Source: an uncultured Prevotellaceae bacterium (lineage in GTDB: Bacteria > Bacteroidota > Bacteroidia > Bacteroidales > Bacteroidaceae). From it: DNA of 64,000 nucleotides. The notes beneath the pieces are model-generated. The model did not search any database. It saw only the letters and a program-made list of their open reading frames with translations, and was not told where the DNA came from. Positions 7,981 through 16,079 of the stretch are shown here, in pieces. The DNA lies in NCBI GenBank assembly GCA_900316355.1, contig ONCQ01000028.1:1-64000 (forward strand). Direction: 5' to 3'. Position numbers and translations under genes: made by a program. Position 1 is the stretch's first letter. Each line of letters opens with the position of its first letter.

Positions 7981-10092
7981 TTATGATTTCATGAGCACGC
8001 GGTCGCCGGCTTGACGCCCGAGTTCCTTTTGTGCCTCCTTGGTCTCTTGAAACTCTTTTAGGAGGCGTTGCAGTTGCGCCTTGTTCTTCAAGACCTCTGG
8101 ATTGCGTAGCTCCTGCTGGATATGTCGCAGACATTCATCTACGATGGCCAGCTTATAGTCGATCATCAGGTGGGGTAGGAGTTCCCCGAGGCGTTCTTCC
8201 TCGGGTGGAATGGTAATACCCTTGCTGTGCACCTTGCTGAGCGTTTCCTTGTCGTGTGCCAAGTCGATGGCCAGCGTGGAAATCGTTTCGTCGGGATGGT
8301 TCTCGAAGTAGCGTGTACAGCGGAAGTCCTCATCAGACGCATGTTGCACAGCCTCCTGCAGGATCCGCTGGTGCAGCGGATGGCGGAACTGGAGGTTGTC
8401 GTCCTGCAGGGTGTAATAGATATAATCTATCACGCTGAGGGGGCGTGTCTCCCCTTGCTCATCCTCGGCATCGCCCATGACCTTTTCGCCGTGGCGCACG
8501 AGCATCTGCACGAGCAGTCGCTCCGTTTGTATGATATGTTCTTCTGATGAGGTACTGCGCCCTGCAGGCATCTCTCCTGGCAAGGTGGGAAGAAATGCGG
8601 AATCAGGCAACTCGTCAACACCTCCTGCGGGGGTGATGGCATGTCTCTCTTCCTCTCCCTGTGCCGGACTCTTGTGCCCCTCAGCGGACGCTATTCCAGT
8701 GTCTCCTCCCTGAGGGGTACTTTCGCCCTCGGTTGAGGCGGGCCTCTCGGAGGACGCCCTTTCGGAAGCTGCCCTCTCGCGCATCTTCTTGCGGACTTTC
8801 ACCACGGCTGAGGTGATGATACGTTCCTCGAGGTTCAGCATCTGCGATGTCTCCTTGATGTAGAACGTGCGCGTGATTTCGTCGGGGATGACAGCCAGAC
8901 TTTCCACGATGTTGTTTACCAGTCGCGAGAGCTTGATGGGATCGCCTTGTGCCTCCTGCAACAGCAGGTCGGTCTTAAAGCGGATGAAATCCACCTGATG
9001 CTCGGCCAGATACTGCTGGTACTCTGTGGCGCTGTGCTTGCGGGCGAAGCTGTCGGGGTCATCGCCGTCGGGCAGCAACAGCAACTTTACGTTCATGCCC
9101 TCGGCGAGAATCATGTCGATACCTCGTTGCGAGGCTTTGATGCCGGCAGCGTCGCCGTCGTAGATGACGGTGATGTTCTCCGTGAAGCGGTGGATGAGGC
9201 GTATCTGTTCATGGGTGAGCGCTGTGCCGCTGCTGGCGACGACGTTCTCCACGCCCTGCTGGTGCATGGCCATCACGTCGGTGTAGCCCTCTACGAGGTA
9301 GCAGAGGTCCTCCTTCACGATGGCTTTCTTGGCGAAGAAGAGGCCGTAGAGCTCGCGTTTCTTGGAATAGATGACGCTCTCGGGAGAGTTCTGATATTTG
9401 ATGCTGACACCCTTGGTGCGGCTGTCCAGCACGCGGCCGCCGAAGCCTACCACCTTACCCGATATGGTGTGGATGGGGAAGATGACGCGGTTGCGGAAGC
9501 GGTCGTAGGTCTTGCCCTGCTCGTTGCGGATGCAGAGACCTGTCTTGAGAATGTAGTCCTCGTTGAAGCCCTCGGCCTTGGCGGCCTGCCACTGGGCATC
9601 GTATTTATCGGGGCAGAAGCCCAGTTGGAACTTCTTGATGAGGTCGTCGCGGAAGCCGCGCTGACGGAAGTAGGCGAGACCTACGGCACGGCCATCGACG
9701 GTGTCGTTCATCTGCTTCTGGAACCATTCGTTGGCCCATTCGTTGACCACGAACAGACTCTCGCGCTCGCTCTGCTCCGCCTTCTCCTCGTCGGTCTGCT
9801 CGCGTTCCTTGATCTCGATGTGGTATTTCTTGGCCAGATAGCGCAGCGCGTCGGGGTAGGAGAGTTGCTCGTGCTTCATGATGAAGTGCACGGGCGTACC
9901 GCCCTCACCGCAAGCAAAGCACTTGCAGATATTCTTGGACGGCGACACCATGAAGGAGGGCGTGCGGTCGTCGTGGAACGGACACAGCCCCTTCAAGTTC
10001 GCTCCTGCGCGCTTGAGGGTCACGAAGTCCGAGACGACATCCACGATGTTCGCCGCATCCAATATTCTATCGACAGTTGCGCGATCGATCAT
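7981..10092 (-). CDS. dnaG: DNA primase
   Basis: Synthesises RNA primers at the replication fork. It has 703 residues. The N-terminal CHC2 zinc-binding domain holds CPFHDD (around residue 38) and CKCFACGEGG. The TOPRIM core has the glutamate motif LVEGYTDVMA and the acidic pair in IYDGDAAG. A low-complexity linker rich in Ser, Glu and Gly at residues ~450-525 leads into the C-terminal DnaB-binding region. The gene is followed closely by a small exported-protein gene on the same strand. Confidence 0.96.
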   Translation of the reverse strand: MIDRATVDRILDAANIVDVVSDFVTLKRAGANLKGLCPFHDDRTPSFMVSPSKNICKCFACGEGGTPVHFIMKHEQLSYPDALRYLAKKYHIEIKEREQTDEEKAEQSERESLFVVNEWANEWFQKQMNDTVDGRAVGLAYFRQRGFRDDLIKKFQLGFCPDKYDAQWQAAKAEGFNEDYILKTGLCIRNEQGKTYDRFRNRVIFPIHTISGKVVGFGGRVLDSRTKGVSIKYQNSPESVIYSKKRELYGLFFAKKAIVKEDLCYLVEGYTDVMAMHQQGVENVVASSGTALTHEQIRLIHRFTENITVIYDGDAAGIKASQRGIDMILAEGMNVKLLLLPDGDDPDSFARKHSATEYQQYLAEHQVDFIRFKTDLLLQEAQGDPIKLSRLVNNIVESLAVIPDEITRTFYIKETSQMLNLEERIITSAVVKVRKKMRERAASERASSERPASTEGESTPQGGDTGIASAEGHKSPAQGEEERHAITPAGGVDELPDSAFLPTLPGEMPAGRSTSSEEHIIQTERLLVQMLVRHGEKVMGDAEDEQGETRPLSVIDYIYYTLQDDNLQFRHPLHQRILQEAVQHASDEDFRCTRYFENHPDETISTLAIDLAHDKETLSKVHSKGITIPPEEERLGELLPHLMIDYKLAIVDECLRHIQQELRNPEVLKNKAQLQRLLKEFQETKEAQKELGRQAGDRVLMKS

Positions 10093-10111
10093 TGTTTAAT
10101 GGGCCAATGGG

Positions 10112-11434
10112 TTACTTCACCGCTTCTCCCTTGCCATCCTCTGTGAGGTAGAAGAGGGGGGCGGGGTTCGTCTGTTCCTGCTCGTAGTAGTGGAGGCCGC
10201 TGTCGTTGGTGCGGGGATACCACTCGCTGAGCAGGCTGATCATCTCGGCGGCAGCCCAGATGACGGGGCCGTAGCCGTGGGCTGCTGCTGTGCTGACGGG
10301 ACGATAGTAGTAGAAAGCGGGGTCGAAGGCCATGCCCGTGCCTACGCAGGTGCCAGCCACCTTGCCGTCTTCTGTGATCTTCGTGCTGATGGCATGCCAA
10401 GCCAGCTGAGCCACGCCGCCGTAGGTGATGCCTTCCAGCCAGCCCTTGCGGATGGCGTGGGCGATGGAGTAGCAGTAGATGGCTGTGGCGCTGGTCTCAA
10501 GATAGCTGTCATTGCGGTCCAGGAGCTGGTGCCAGAAGCCCTCGCTCGACTGCAGGGCGCAGAGACCGGCGACATGTTCCTGCAGCTGGTTGAGGATGAA
10601 CGTGCGGTCGGGGTGGTTCTCGGGCAGCATATCCAGCAGTTCCACGGTGGTGAGCAGTGCCCAGCCGTTGGCGCGTGCCCAGTGGTAGGTGGGCTGCTGT
10701 GCCAGTCCTTCGACGTAGCCGTGGCGGTAGATCCTCTTCTCAGGAACCCACATGCGTTTGACGAAGTTCTTATACATCGTGGCTGCCTCGTCGAAGTACT
10801 TCGGGTTGTTGAAGTAGATGCCGGCGTAGGCAATGGTGGGGATGCCCATGTACATATCATCGAGCCAGACGGTGTTGTGCTGCGGACGGTGGCGGGCGAA
10901 CATGCCGTCTTCAAGGCGGTATTGGCCGTGCTCTACGAACTGGAAGTAGTTGTCGATGCAGCCTTTGAGGCTTTCGTCGTTGTACTTCATCATGGCTGTA
11001 CACATCGTGCCGCAGTCATCGAGTGCACGGGGATGCATGATCTGCTCCAGCTGTGCGGGTTCCATCTTGATGCTGGCGGTGTCACCCTTCTGTGCTGCAG
11101 CTAGGGACTCCGTGATGAGGTTGAATTTCTCCTTGACATAACCCTCGTAGCGCTCATCGCCAGTGACTTTCGTGGCAGCCATCAGCGCCTGGTAGGTGAT
11201 GCCCCATTCGTAGCTGCCGAGACGGAAAGTGCCCTGCTCGCAGTAGGCAAAGACGCGGTCGAGGGCGCTCTTTACATCGTCAGCCTCCAGCTCGCCGTAA
11301 GGCACTTTGTACTCAGGCTTCAATAGGTGAAGCGGGGTGTTGGAATCATTGATTTCCTCGCCCTGCTGGGAGGAGGGGGAAGTGCAGGCGGTGAGGGACA
11401 TCACGGCCAGGTAGATGAAATGGCGAGTTTTCAT
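10112..11434 (-). CDS. GH105 unsaturated rhamnogalacturonyl hydrolase, lipoprotein
   Basis: Likely removes the unsaturated galacturonic acid left at the non-reducing end by rhamnogalacturonan or pectate lyases. It has 440 residues. The signal peptide ends in a lipobox (MSLTAC at ~residues 13-18), so it is probably a periplasm- or surface-anchored lipoprotein. The (alpha/alpha)6 barrel shows family landmarks VWLDDMYMG (with the catalytic Asp region) and WARANGWALL. It is divergent from the PL26-type lyase gene, and each has its own promoter in the ~220 bp between them. This fits a coordinated pectin side-chain locus. Confidence 0.85.
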   Translation of the reverse strand: MKTRHFIYLAVMSLTACTSPSSQQGEEINDSNTPLHLLKPEYKVPYGELEADDVKSALDRVFAYCEQGTFRLGSYEWGITYQALMAATKVTGDERYEGYVKEKFNLITESLAAAQKGDTASIKMEPAQLEQIMHPRALDDCGTMCTAMMKYNDESLKGCIDNYFQFVEHGQYRLEDGMFARHRPQHNTVWLDDMYMGIPTIAYAGIYFNNPKYFDEAATMYKNFVKRMWVPEKRIYRHGYVEGLAQQPTYHWARANGWALLTTVELLDMLPENHPDRTFILNQLQEHVAGLCALQSSEGFWHQLLDRNDSYLETSATAIYCYSIAHAIRKGWLEGITYGGVAQLAWHAISTKITEDGKVAGTCVGTGMAFDPAFYYYRPVSTAAAHGYGPVIWAAAEMISLLSEWYPRTNDSGLHYYEQEQTNPAPLFYLTEDGKGEAVK

Positions 11435-11468
11435 TGTTGATAAAGAGTGTTTTGTTTGATTTTGCCAA

Positions 11469-11476
11469 CAAAAGTA
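11469..11476 (-). promoter_or_regulatory. Promoter -7 box of the GH105 gene
   Basis: Minus-strand TACTTTTG matches TAnnTTTG and lies 35 bp upstream of the GH105 ATG. About 19 bp further upstream the -33 region reads TTGG, a partial match. Confidence 0.6.
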
Positions 11477-11569
11477 CAGCGATTCTCTCGAATGACCAAC
11501 TTTTTGGCATGAAAACGTGACCTCAAAGCTGTATTTCTAAGTGTAGCATCAAAAAAAGAGATGAACATA

Positions 11570-11599
11570 TTTGCCTTAGCAAATTATTTTGTACTTTTG
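11570..11599 (+). promoter_or_regulatory. Promoter of the PL26/DUF4861 genes
   Basis: TTTG (11570-11573), 18 bp, TACTTTTG (11592-11599). It drives the plus-strand lyase gene with a ~50-nt leader. Lying back to back with the GH105 promoter, it makes the ~90-bp gap between them a candidate shared operator region. Confidence 0.75.
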
Positions 11600-11658
11600 T
11601 CCGCACAAATCATAGCGAATATGAAGATGTTTCTTCAATCATATCGAAGACAAGGAAG

Positions 11659-14403
11659 ATGAAACGGAAGTCCATTACTAAAATTTGTTTTATGGCGATG
11701 CTTCTGGTGGCTCCCGCCAAAAGCATCGCTGCTGAAGAGCTTGTTCCTCTGCATTGGATAGGGCAGACACCCATACAGGCTAAGCCCGTCAGCTTCGGCA
11801 TACCTTTCAACAAAGGAGAGATGAAAGCCACTGATGCCTTCACGCTCACGACGGACAAGGGCGAGGTGATTCCTGCTGACTTCTGGCCTACGGCTTACTG
11901 GCCGGATGGCTCGGTGAAATGGGGCGGTTTCGCGGCTGTGGTGCCAGGGGGGACGGAGGAAATAGGCCTCTCCCCCGACCCCTCCCCCGTGAGGGAGGGG
12001 AGGAAGGCTGGCGCGATGCGTGTGGAGGAGAACGAGGCGCAGATTTGTATTAACACGGGTGCCTTGAGAACTTATATCTCCAAGTCTGGGACAGCCATCC
12101 TGGATAGTATGGTGATTGGAGGTACGCGGGTGGCAGGACGTGGACAGCTCATCTGCACCACGCAGGATCAGCCGTTTGCGGAGGACCTTAGCGATATCCA
12201 CTTTTCTCATTATACCTCTCAGGTTGAGAAGGTGGAGGTGGAACGTGCTGGCAACGTCCGCGCAGTGGTAAAGATAGAGGGGAGATACAACACCGTGGGC
12301 TCAGCAGCCCTCCCCCCCACGGGGGGAGCGGGGAGCGGGGCTTTTGTTGTCCGCCTCTACTTCTATGCCGGTTCGGAGCAGGTGCGCCTTGTGCACACCT
12401 ATATATATAATGGTGACCAGCACCATGACTTCATCCGCTCCCTCGGCGTCCGCTTCGAAGTGCCCATGCGCGAGCAAACTTACAATCGCCATGTGGCCTT
12501 CGCCACGCAGAATGGAGGCGTATGGAGCGAGAGCGTGCAGCCACTGAGCGGGCGGCGCGTCTTGGAGAAACCGAAAAGACCCACCCCCAACCCCTCCCGT
12601 GAAGGGAGGGGAGAGGCTGGCGCGCAGCCTTCGAGCGAGAGCGAGGCTCTCCCCTTCACGGGGGAGCGGGGAGAGGGTCTTGGAGATTTAGAGGCGCAGC
12701 AGGTGGCTGGCAAGCGTATTCCTGAACCTTCCGCCTTCGATGAAAAGGGACAAAATCTGCTGCACCATTGGGCGAAGTGGAATACCTACCGCCTCTCGCA
12801 GCCCAACGACCAGGGTTACACCGTCACGAAACGGGCCCATGCCAACAACCAATGGATAGGTACTCATGCCGGTCATCGTGCTGCAGGCTATGCCTTTGCC
12901 GGCGATGTCAGCGGCGGCCTCGGCATCTGCATCAAGGACTTCTGGGAGAGCTATCCCGCCTCGCTGCAGGTGGATAGTGCGGCCCATGAGACGGCTTACC
13001 TCACCGCTTACCTATGGGCGCCTGAGGGCGGTGCCATGGATTTGCGCCACTATGACAATGTGGCCCATGACCTGAATGCCAGCTACGAGGACGTGCAGGA
13101 GGGGATGTCCACGCCCTATGGCATCGCGCGTACTTCGGTTATTACCATACTCCCCGAACGCGCCTATCCGGGCAAGGCCGCTGTGGCACAGCGTGCGCAG
13201 CAGCTCAGCGAGGATGCACCGCTCGTGTGTACACCGGAGTACCTGCATTCACGCCGTGCCTTTGGCATCTGGAGCTTGCCCGACCGCTCGAATGCGCAGC
13301 GGGCTCAGGTGGAAGACCTGCTGAAAGACTATCTCGACTACTACGTGAAAGCCATCGATGAACGCCACTGGTATGGTTTCTGGAACTATGGCGACGTGAT
13401 GCACCAGTACGATGCAGCCCGCCATGAATGGAAGTATGACGTAGGTGGCTTTGCATGGGATAACACGGAGCTGGGCAGCATCTCATGGCTGTGGTATTCG
13501 TTCCTGCGTACGGCGCGTCCCGATGTATGGCGCATGGCGGAGGCGATGACACGTCACACCAGCGAGGTGGATGTCTATCACATCGGACCTTTTGCCGGAC
13601 TAGGCAGTCGCCACAACGTCAGCCACTGGGGTTGCGGTGCCAAGGAAGCCCGTATCTCGCAGGCGGCGTGGAACCGCTTCTACTACTATCTGACGACCGA
13701 TGAGCGCACAGGCGACCTGATGACGGCCGTGAAGGATGCCGACCAGATGCTCTACACCATCGACCCGATGCGTCTGGCGCTGCCGCGCGAGAAATATCCC
13801 TGCACGGCGCCTGCCCGTCTGCGTATCGGTCCCGACTGGGTGGCATACGCGGGCAACTGGATGACAGAATATGAACGCACGCGCGACACCAAGTATCTCA
13901 AGAAGATTGAGGCCGGCATGAAGAGCATCGCCGCACTGCCGCAGGGGATGTTCACGGGCCCCGGCGTGCTCGGCTACGACCCCGCCACGGGCATCCTCTC
14001 CTACGAAGGCGACCCCAAGGTGACGCACACCAACCATCTGAAGCTCATCATGGGCGGCTTCGAGCTGCTGCATGAGATGATGGAGATGGTGCCGAACAAG
14101 AAGTTCGCCAAGGTCTATCTCGACCATAATGCCCGCTACCATAAGATCACCAATAACCGCTTCCGCATCAGCCGGCTGAAAGGTTATGCGGCAGCCATGA
14201 CGGGCGACAAGGAACTGGCAAAGGCGGCATGGAAGGAGATGTGGCAGTACAGTCGTCCTGCTCAGCACTACCGCTTCGAGCCTCATGAGGTGCTGCCGCC
14301 CGAGGTGCCGCAGCCGCTCACCGAGAGTCCTGAGACCACCACCAATGACTGTGCCCTCTGGAGCCTGGATGCGATTTACTTGCAGGAGGTGGTGCCGGAA
14401 TAA
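11659..14403 (+). CDS. PL26-type (PcRGLX/YetA-like) exo-rhamnogalacturonan lyase
   Basis: Probably cleaves rhamnogalacturonan I backbone from an end. It has 914 residues with an N-terminal signal peptide (MKRKSITKICFMAMLLVAPA). It begins with a RIFT-barrel-like region (PVSFGIPFNKGEMKATDAF, then FWPTAYWPDGSVKWGGF), continues with an (alpha/alpha)6-type central domain (FWNYGDVMHQYDAARHEW) and a C-terminal beta region, the order known for this family. Three GC-rich low-complexity inserts interrupt the conserved protein at residues ~104-119, ~217-229 and ~308-341. They match dispersed palindromic DNA elements found elsewhere in this window. The family call is from remembered sequence style, not a search. 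Confidence 0.75.
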   Translation: MKRKSITKICFMAMLLVAPAKSIAAEELVPLHWIGQTPIQAKPVSFGIPFNKGEMKATDAFTLTTDKGEVIPADFWPTAYWPDGSVKWGGFAAVVPGGTEEIGLSPDPSPVREGRKAGAMRVEENEAQICINTGALRTYISKSGTAILDSMVIGGTRVAGRGQLICTTQDQPFAEDLSDIHFSHYTSQVEKVEVERAGNVRAVVKIEGRYNTVGSAALPPTGGAGSGAFVVRLYFYAGSEQVRLVHTYIYNGDQHHDFIRSLGVRFEVPMREQTYNRHVAFATQNGGVWSESVQPLSGRRVLEKPKRPTPNPSREGRGEAGAQPSSESEALPFTGERGEGLGDLEAQQVAGKRIPEPSAFDEKGQNLLHHWAKWNTYRLSQPNDQGYTVTKRAHANNQWIGTHAGHRAAGYAFAGDVSGGLGICIKDFWESYPASLQVDSAAHETAYLTAYLWAPEGGAMDLRHYDNVAHDLNASYEDVQEGMSTPYGIARTSVITILPERAYPGKAAVAQRAQQLSEDAPLVCTPEYLHSRRAFGIWSLPDRSNAQRAQVEDLLKDYLDYYVKAIDERHWYGFWNYGDVMHQYDAARHEWKYDVGGFAWDNTELGSISWLWYSFLRTARPDVWRMAEAMTRHTSEVDVYHIGPFAGLGSRHNVSHWGCGAKEARISQAAWNRFYYYLTTDERTGDLMTAVKDADQMLYTIDPMRLALPREKYPCTAPARLRIGPDWVAYAGNWMTEYERTRDTKYLKKIEAGMKSIAALPQGMFTGPGVLGYDPATGILSYEGDPKVTHTNHLKLIMGGFELLHEMMEMVPNKKFAKVYLDHNARYHKITNNRFRISRLKGYAAAMTGDKELAKAAWKEMWQYSRPAQHYRFEPHEVLPPEVPQPLTESPETTTNDCALWSLDAIYLQEVVPE
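11968..12016 (+). repeat. In-frame GC-rich palindromic element, PL26 copy 1
   Basis: CTCTCCCCCGACCCCTCCC and GAGGGAGGGGAGGAAGGC form a hairpin followed by the TGGCGCG core shared with the larger copies at 12580 and 42218. It is translated as a Pro/Arg/Gly-rich insert. Confidence 0.75.
12307..12344 (+). repeat. In-frame GC-rich palindromic element, PL26 copy 2 (short)
   Basis: CCCTCCCCCCCACGGGGGGA, then GCGGGGAGCGGGG: a short stem of C and G runs, translated as Leu-Pro-Pro-Thr-Gly-Gly-rich sequence inside the lyase. Confidence 0.65.
12580..12684 (+). repeat. In-frame GC-rich palindromic element, PL26 copy 3 (full length, ~103 bp)
   Basis: It begins AGACCCACCCCCAACCCC and ends GGGGAGCGGGGAGAGGGTCT, so the outer ends AGACCC/GGGTCT are inverted. 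Inside are three hairpins: CCTCCC..GGGAGG, GGCTG-CGCG-CAGCC and CTCCCC..GGGGGAG. By eye it is over 90% identical to 42218-42320 in the polyferredoxin gene. It encodes about 34 residues and keeps the frame open. Confidence 0.85.
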
Positions 14404-14404
14404 A

Positions 14405-14446
14405 AGACTCTCCCCCCCGCCCTCCCTATAAGGGAGGGAGCGGTCA
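14405..14446 (-). repeat. Intergenic copy of the short palindromic element
   Basis: Just after the PL26 stop codon lies AGACTCTCCCCCCCGCCCTC, then CCTATAAGGGAGGGAGCGGTCACT. Read on the minus strand it matches the copies inside DUF4861 (14729-14777) and ribD (53000-53033). It contains the hairpin CTCCCT-TATA-AGGGAG and may also act as an attenuator between the two genes. Confidence 0.75.
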
Positions 14447-14483
14447 CTTAACAAGAATTGATATGATTAGCTTACATACAGAA

Positions 14484-15842
14484 ATGAAAAAAAACGCCAT
14501 CGCATACATTTGTATATTACTTCCATTCTTGCCTACATTCGTGTTCGCAGAAGTATCTATTCCCCTCCTTGATAGGGAGGGGCGGGGGGAGAGTCTGGAG
14601 ACACTGGCGCAGACGATAAAGGTACAGGTCACGAATAGCTCTTCTACCGACCGCAAAGATGTGCCGGTGGTGGTGGATCTCAAGAATGTTCTTGGAAAGA
14701 AAACAGCTGGCGTTGTTTCCGCGATGGTGACCACTCCCTCCCTTATAGGGAGGGCGGGGGGAGAGTCTGTCCCCTCCCAACTCGATGACCTCGACGGCGA
14801 CCTCATCTATGATGAGTTGGCCTTTGTGGCAGACATTCCTGCTGGCAGCACGCAGACCTTCCAGGTCGTACTCTCAACTCTCAACTCTCAACGCTCAACT
14901 TTTGCCCCTCGCACGGCTGCCTTCATGAAGGTGTGGGATCGCAAGTACCGCTACCCCTACATCAACAGCATCGAATACCAGGGCCGCAACGAACCCCTGG
15001 CCACCTACGATGCCATCTACGGTCACGGCGCACAATGGGAGTCGGAACTTGTGGGCTTCCGCGTCTATATGGACCACCGCCAGAGCATTGACAGCTACGG
15101 TAAGCCCACGCCGCAGCTCGTGCTCGACAAAACCAATTTCTATAGCACGCGCGAAGACATCGCCAACGGTCTTGGTTGCGACATCCTCTTCGCGGGTCCC
15201 AGCGTGGGTGCTGGCTCCTTCCGTGGTTTCATTGATGGCCAGCCCACTTACGTGGATAGTGTAGAAGCACGTGGTCAGCGTGTCATCGCCAGCGGTCCTG
15301 TGCGCGCCATCGTGGAGGTGTGGGACAAGAACTGGTGGTACAACAACAAAACGCTGCAGATGCGCCAGCGCTACACCATATATGCCGGTCACCGCGACGT
15401 GCAGGTGGATATCCAGTTGGCAGGTCCCTCTATTGACGACGAATTGTTCTGCACAGGTGTCCAGAAGCTCGAGATGGACAACGAGGGCTACTTCCCGCAG
15501 GCACTCCCCTCCCTAACTGGAGGGGTTGGGGGTGGGTCTGCCGGGGGTGGGTCTTCCCTTGTCGGCTCCTGGGGCCGTAATATCCCCGACAAAGCCGCCG
15601 AGGACCTTATAGAAGGTGTTGGCTTGGGCGTCTGCGCCCCTGCCGCTTACCTCACTTCCACCAAGGAGGATGCCTACAACTATCTCACCATCCTCCACCC
15701 CGTCAATGGCCACATCACCTATCATCTCGCCATCTGTGCCCTCATGGAGCAGGACGGCTTCAAGGATGCCAAGAGCTGGTTCCGCTGGCTGCAACAGTGG
15801 CAAGCCGAACTAAGCCAGCCCTGTACCATTCGTATCCCTTAA
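14484..15842 (+). CDS. DUF4861 family exported protein
   Basis: 452 residues after a signal peptide (MKKNAIAYICILLPFLPTF..FA), so likely periplasmic. The body matches the DUF4861 style: VWDRKYRYPYINSIEYQG, GPVRAIVEVWDKNW, and a C-terminal LTILHPVNGHITYHLA. Family members commonly sit in pectin or rhamnogalacturonan utilisation loci, and no activity is assigned with confidence. The ATG at 14484 is preferred over 14463 because it begins the signal peptide directly. Palindromic inserts lie right after the signal peptide (residues ~23-38), at ~83-98 and at ~341-360. A tandem oligomer insert (TCTCAACTC type) lies at ~130-139. It is likely co-transcribed with the PL26 gene. Confidence 0.75.
   Translation: MKKNAIAYICILLPFLPTFVFAEVSIPLLDREGRGESLETLAQTIKVQVTNSSSTDRKDVPVVVDLKNVLGKKTAGVVSAMVTTPSLIGRAGGESVPSQLDDLDGDLIYDELAFVADIPAGSTQTFQVVLSTLNSQRSTFAPRTAAFMKVWDRKYRYPYINSIEYQGRNEPLATYDAIYGHGAQWESELVGFRVYMDHRQSIDSYGKPTPQLVLDKTNFYSTREDIANGLGCDILFAGPSVGAGSFRGFIDGQPTYVDSVEARGQRVIASGPVRAIVEVWDKNWWYNNKTLQMRQRYTIYAGHRDVQVDIQLAGPSIDDELFCTGVQKLEMDNEGYFPQALPSLTGGVGGGSAGGGSSLVGSWGRNIPDKAAEDLIEGVGLGVCAPAAYLTSTKEDAYNYLTILHPVNGHITYHLAICALMEQDGFKDAKSWFRWLQQWQAELSQPCTIRIP
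14551..14600 (+). repeat. In-frame palindromic element in the DUF4861 gene, copy 1
   Basis: CCCCTCCTTGATAGGGAGGG followed by GCGGGGGGAGAGTCT. It encodes the first residues of the mature protein, immediately after the predicted signal peptide. Confidence 0.75.
14729..14777 (+). repeat. In-frame palindromic element in the DUF4861 gene, copy 2
   Basis: GGTGACCACTCCCTCCCTTA, then TAGGGAGGGCGGGGGGAGAGTCT. It is the same sequence family as 14405-14446 (opposite orientation) and the ribD insert. Confidence 0.8.
14871..14902 (+). repeat. In-frame TCTCAAC tandem oligomer
   Basis: Four imperfect copies of a ~8-bp unit (CTCTCAACTCTCAACTCTCA, then ACGCTCAAC) are translated as STLNSQRST inside the DUF4861 protein. 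Confidence 0.6.
15504..15562 (+). repeat. In-frame palindromic element in the DUF4861 gene, copy 3
   Basis: CCCCTCCCTAACTGGAGGGG hairpin followed by two copies of GGGGGTGGGTCT. It is translated as a Gly/Ser-rich loop (GGVGGGSAGGGSS). Confidence 0.75.
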
Positions 15843-15869
15843 GCATAAATCATAAACATAAAATGAAAC

Positions 15870-16055
15870 ATGAAATCTTGGATGTTGGCAGTTCTGCTGC
15901 TCGCACTCGCGTGTGATGGCATTGCACAGAGCCGTGCAAAGGCATTGGTCAGCGACGTTGATAGCATCCTTGCAGAGCGCTACTACCGCAACAAAGGTAA
16001 TGTCCTGATAGTAGCGGACGGGGATGGTTCTTCTCATAGTACGAATGTTTATTAG
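15870..16055 (+). pseudogene. Truncated exported protein, possible DUF4421 N-terminal remnant
   Basis: An open frame of 61 codons begins with a clear signal peptide (MKSWMLAVLLLALACDGIAQ) and then VDSILAERYYRNKGNV, which looks like the start of DUF4421-type outer-membrane proteins. After that it loses any resemblance and stops, and no continuation was found in the other frames before the convergent PL10 gene. It is either a remnant of a deleted gene or a short peptide. Confidence 0.4.
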
Positions 16056-16079
16056 CTGGCTAAGTTGCACATTCAGAGA

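Noticed and set aside
8947..10146. Long open frame on the plus strand opposite dnaG
   Set aside because: It lies exactly over conserved dnaG motifs, is a GC-rich antisense shadow rich in Val/Leu/Ala, and has no promoter or recognisable domain.
10190..11104. 304-codon open frame opposite the GH105 gene
   Set aside because: Same kind of antisense shadow; the minus-strand product has clear family motifs and a signal peptide.
15810..16070. Minus-strand 86-codon frame between DUF4861 and PL10
   Set aside because: Cys-rich antisense of the signal-peptide remnant; no promoter and no family resemblance.
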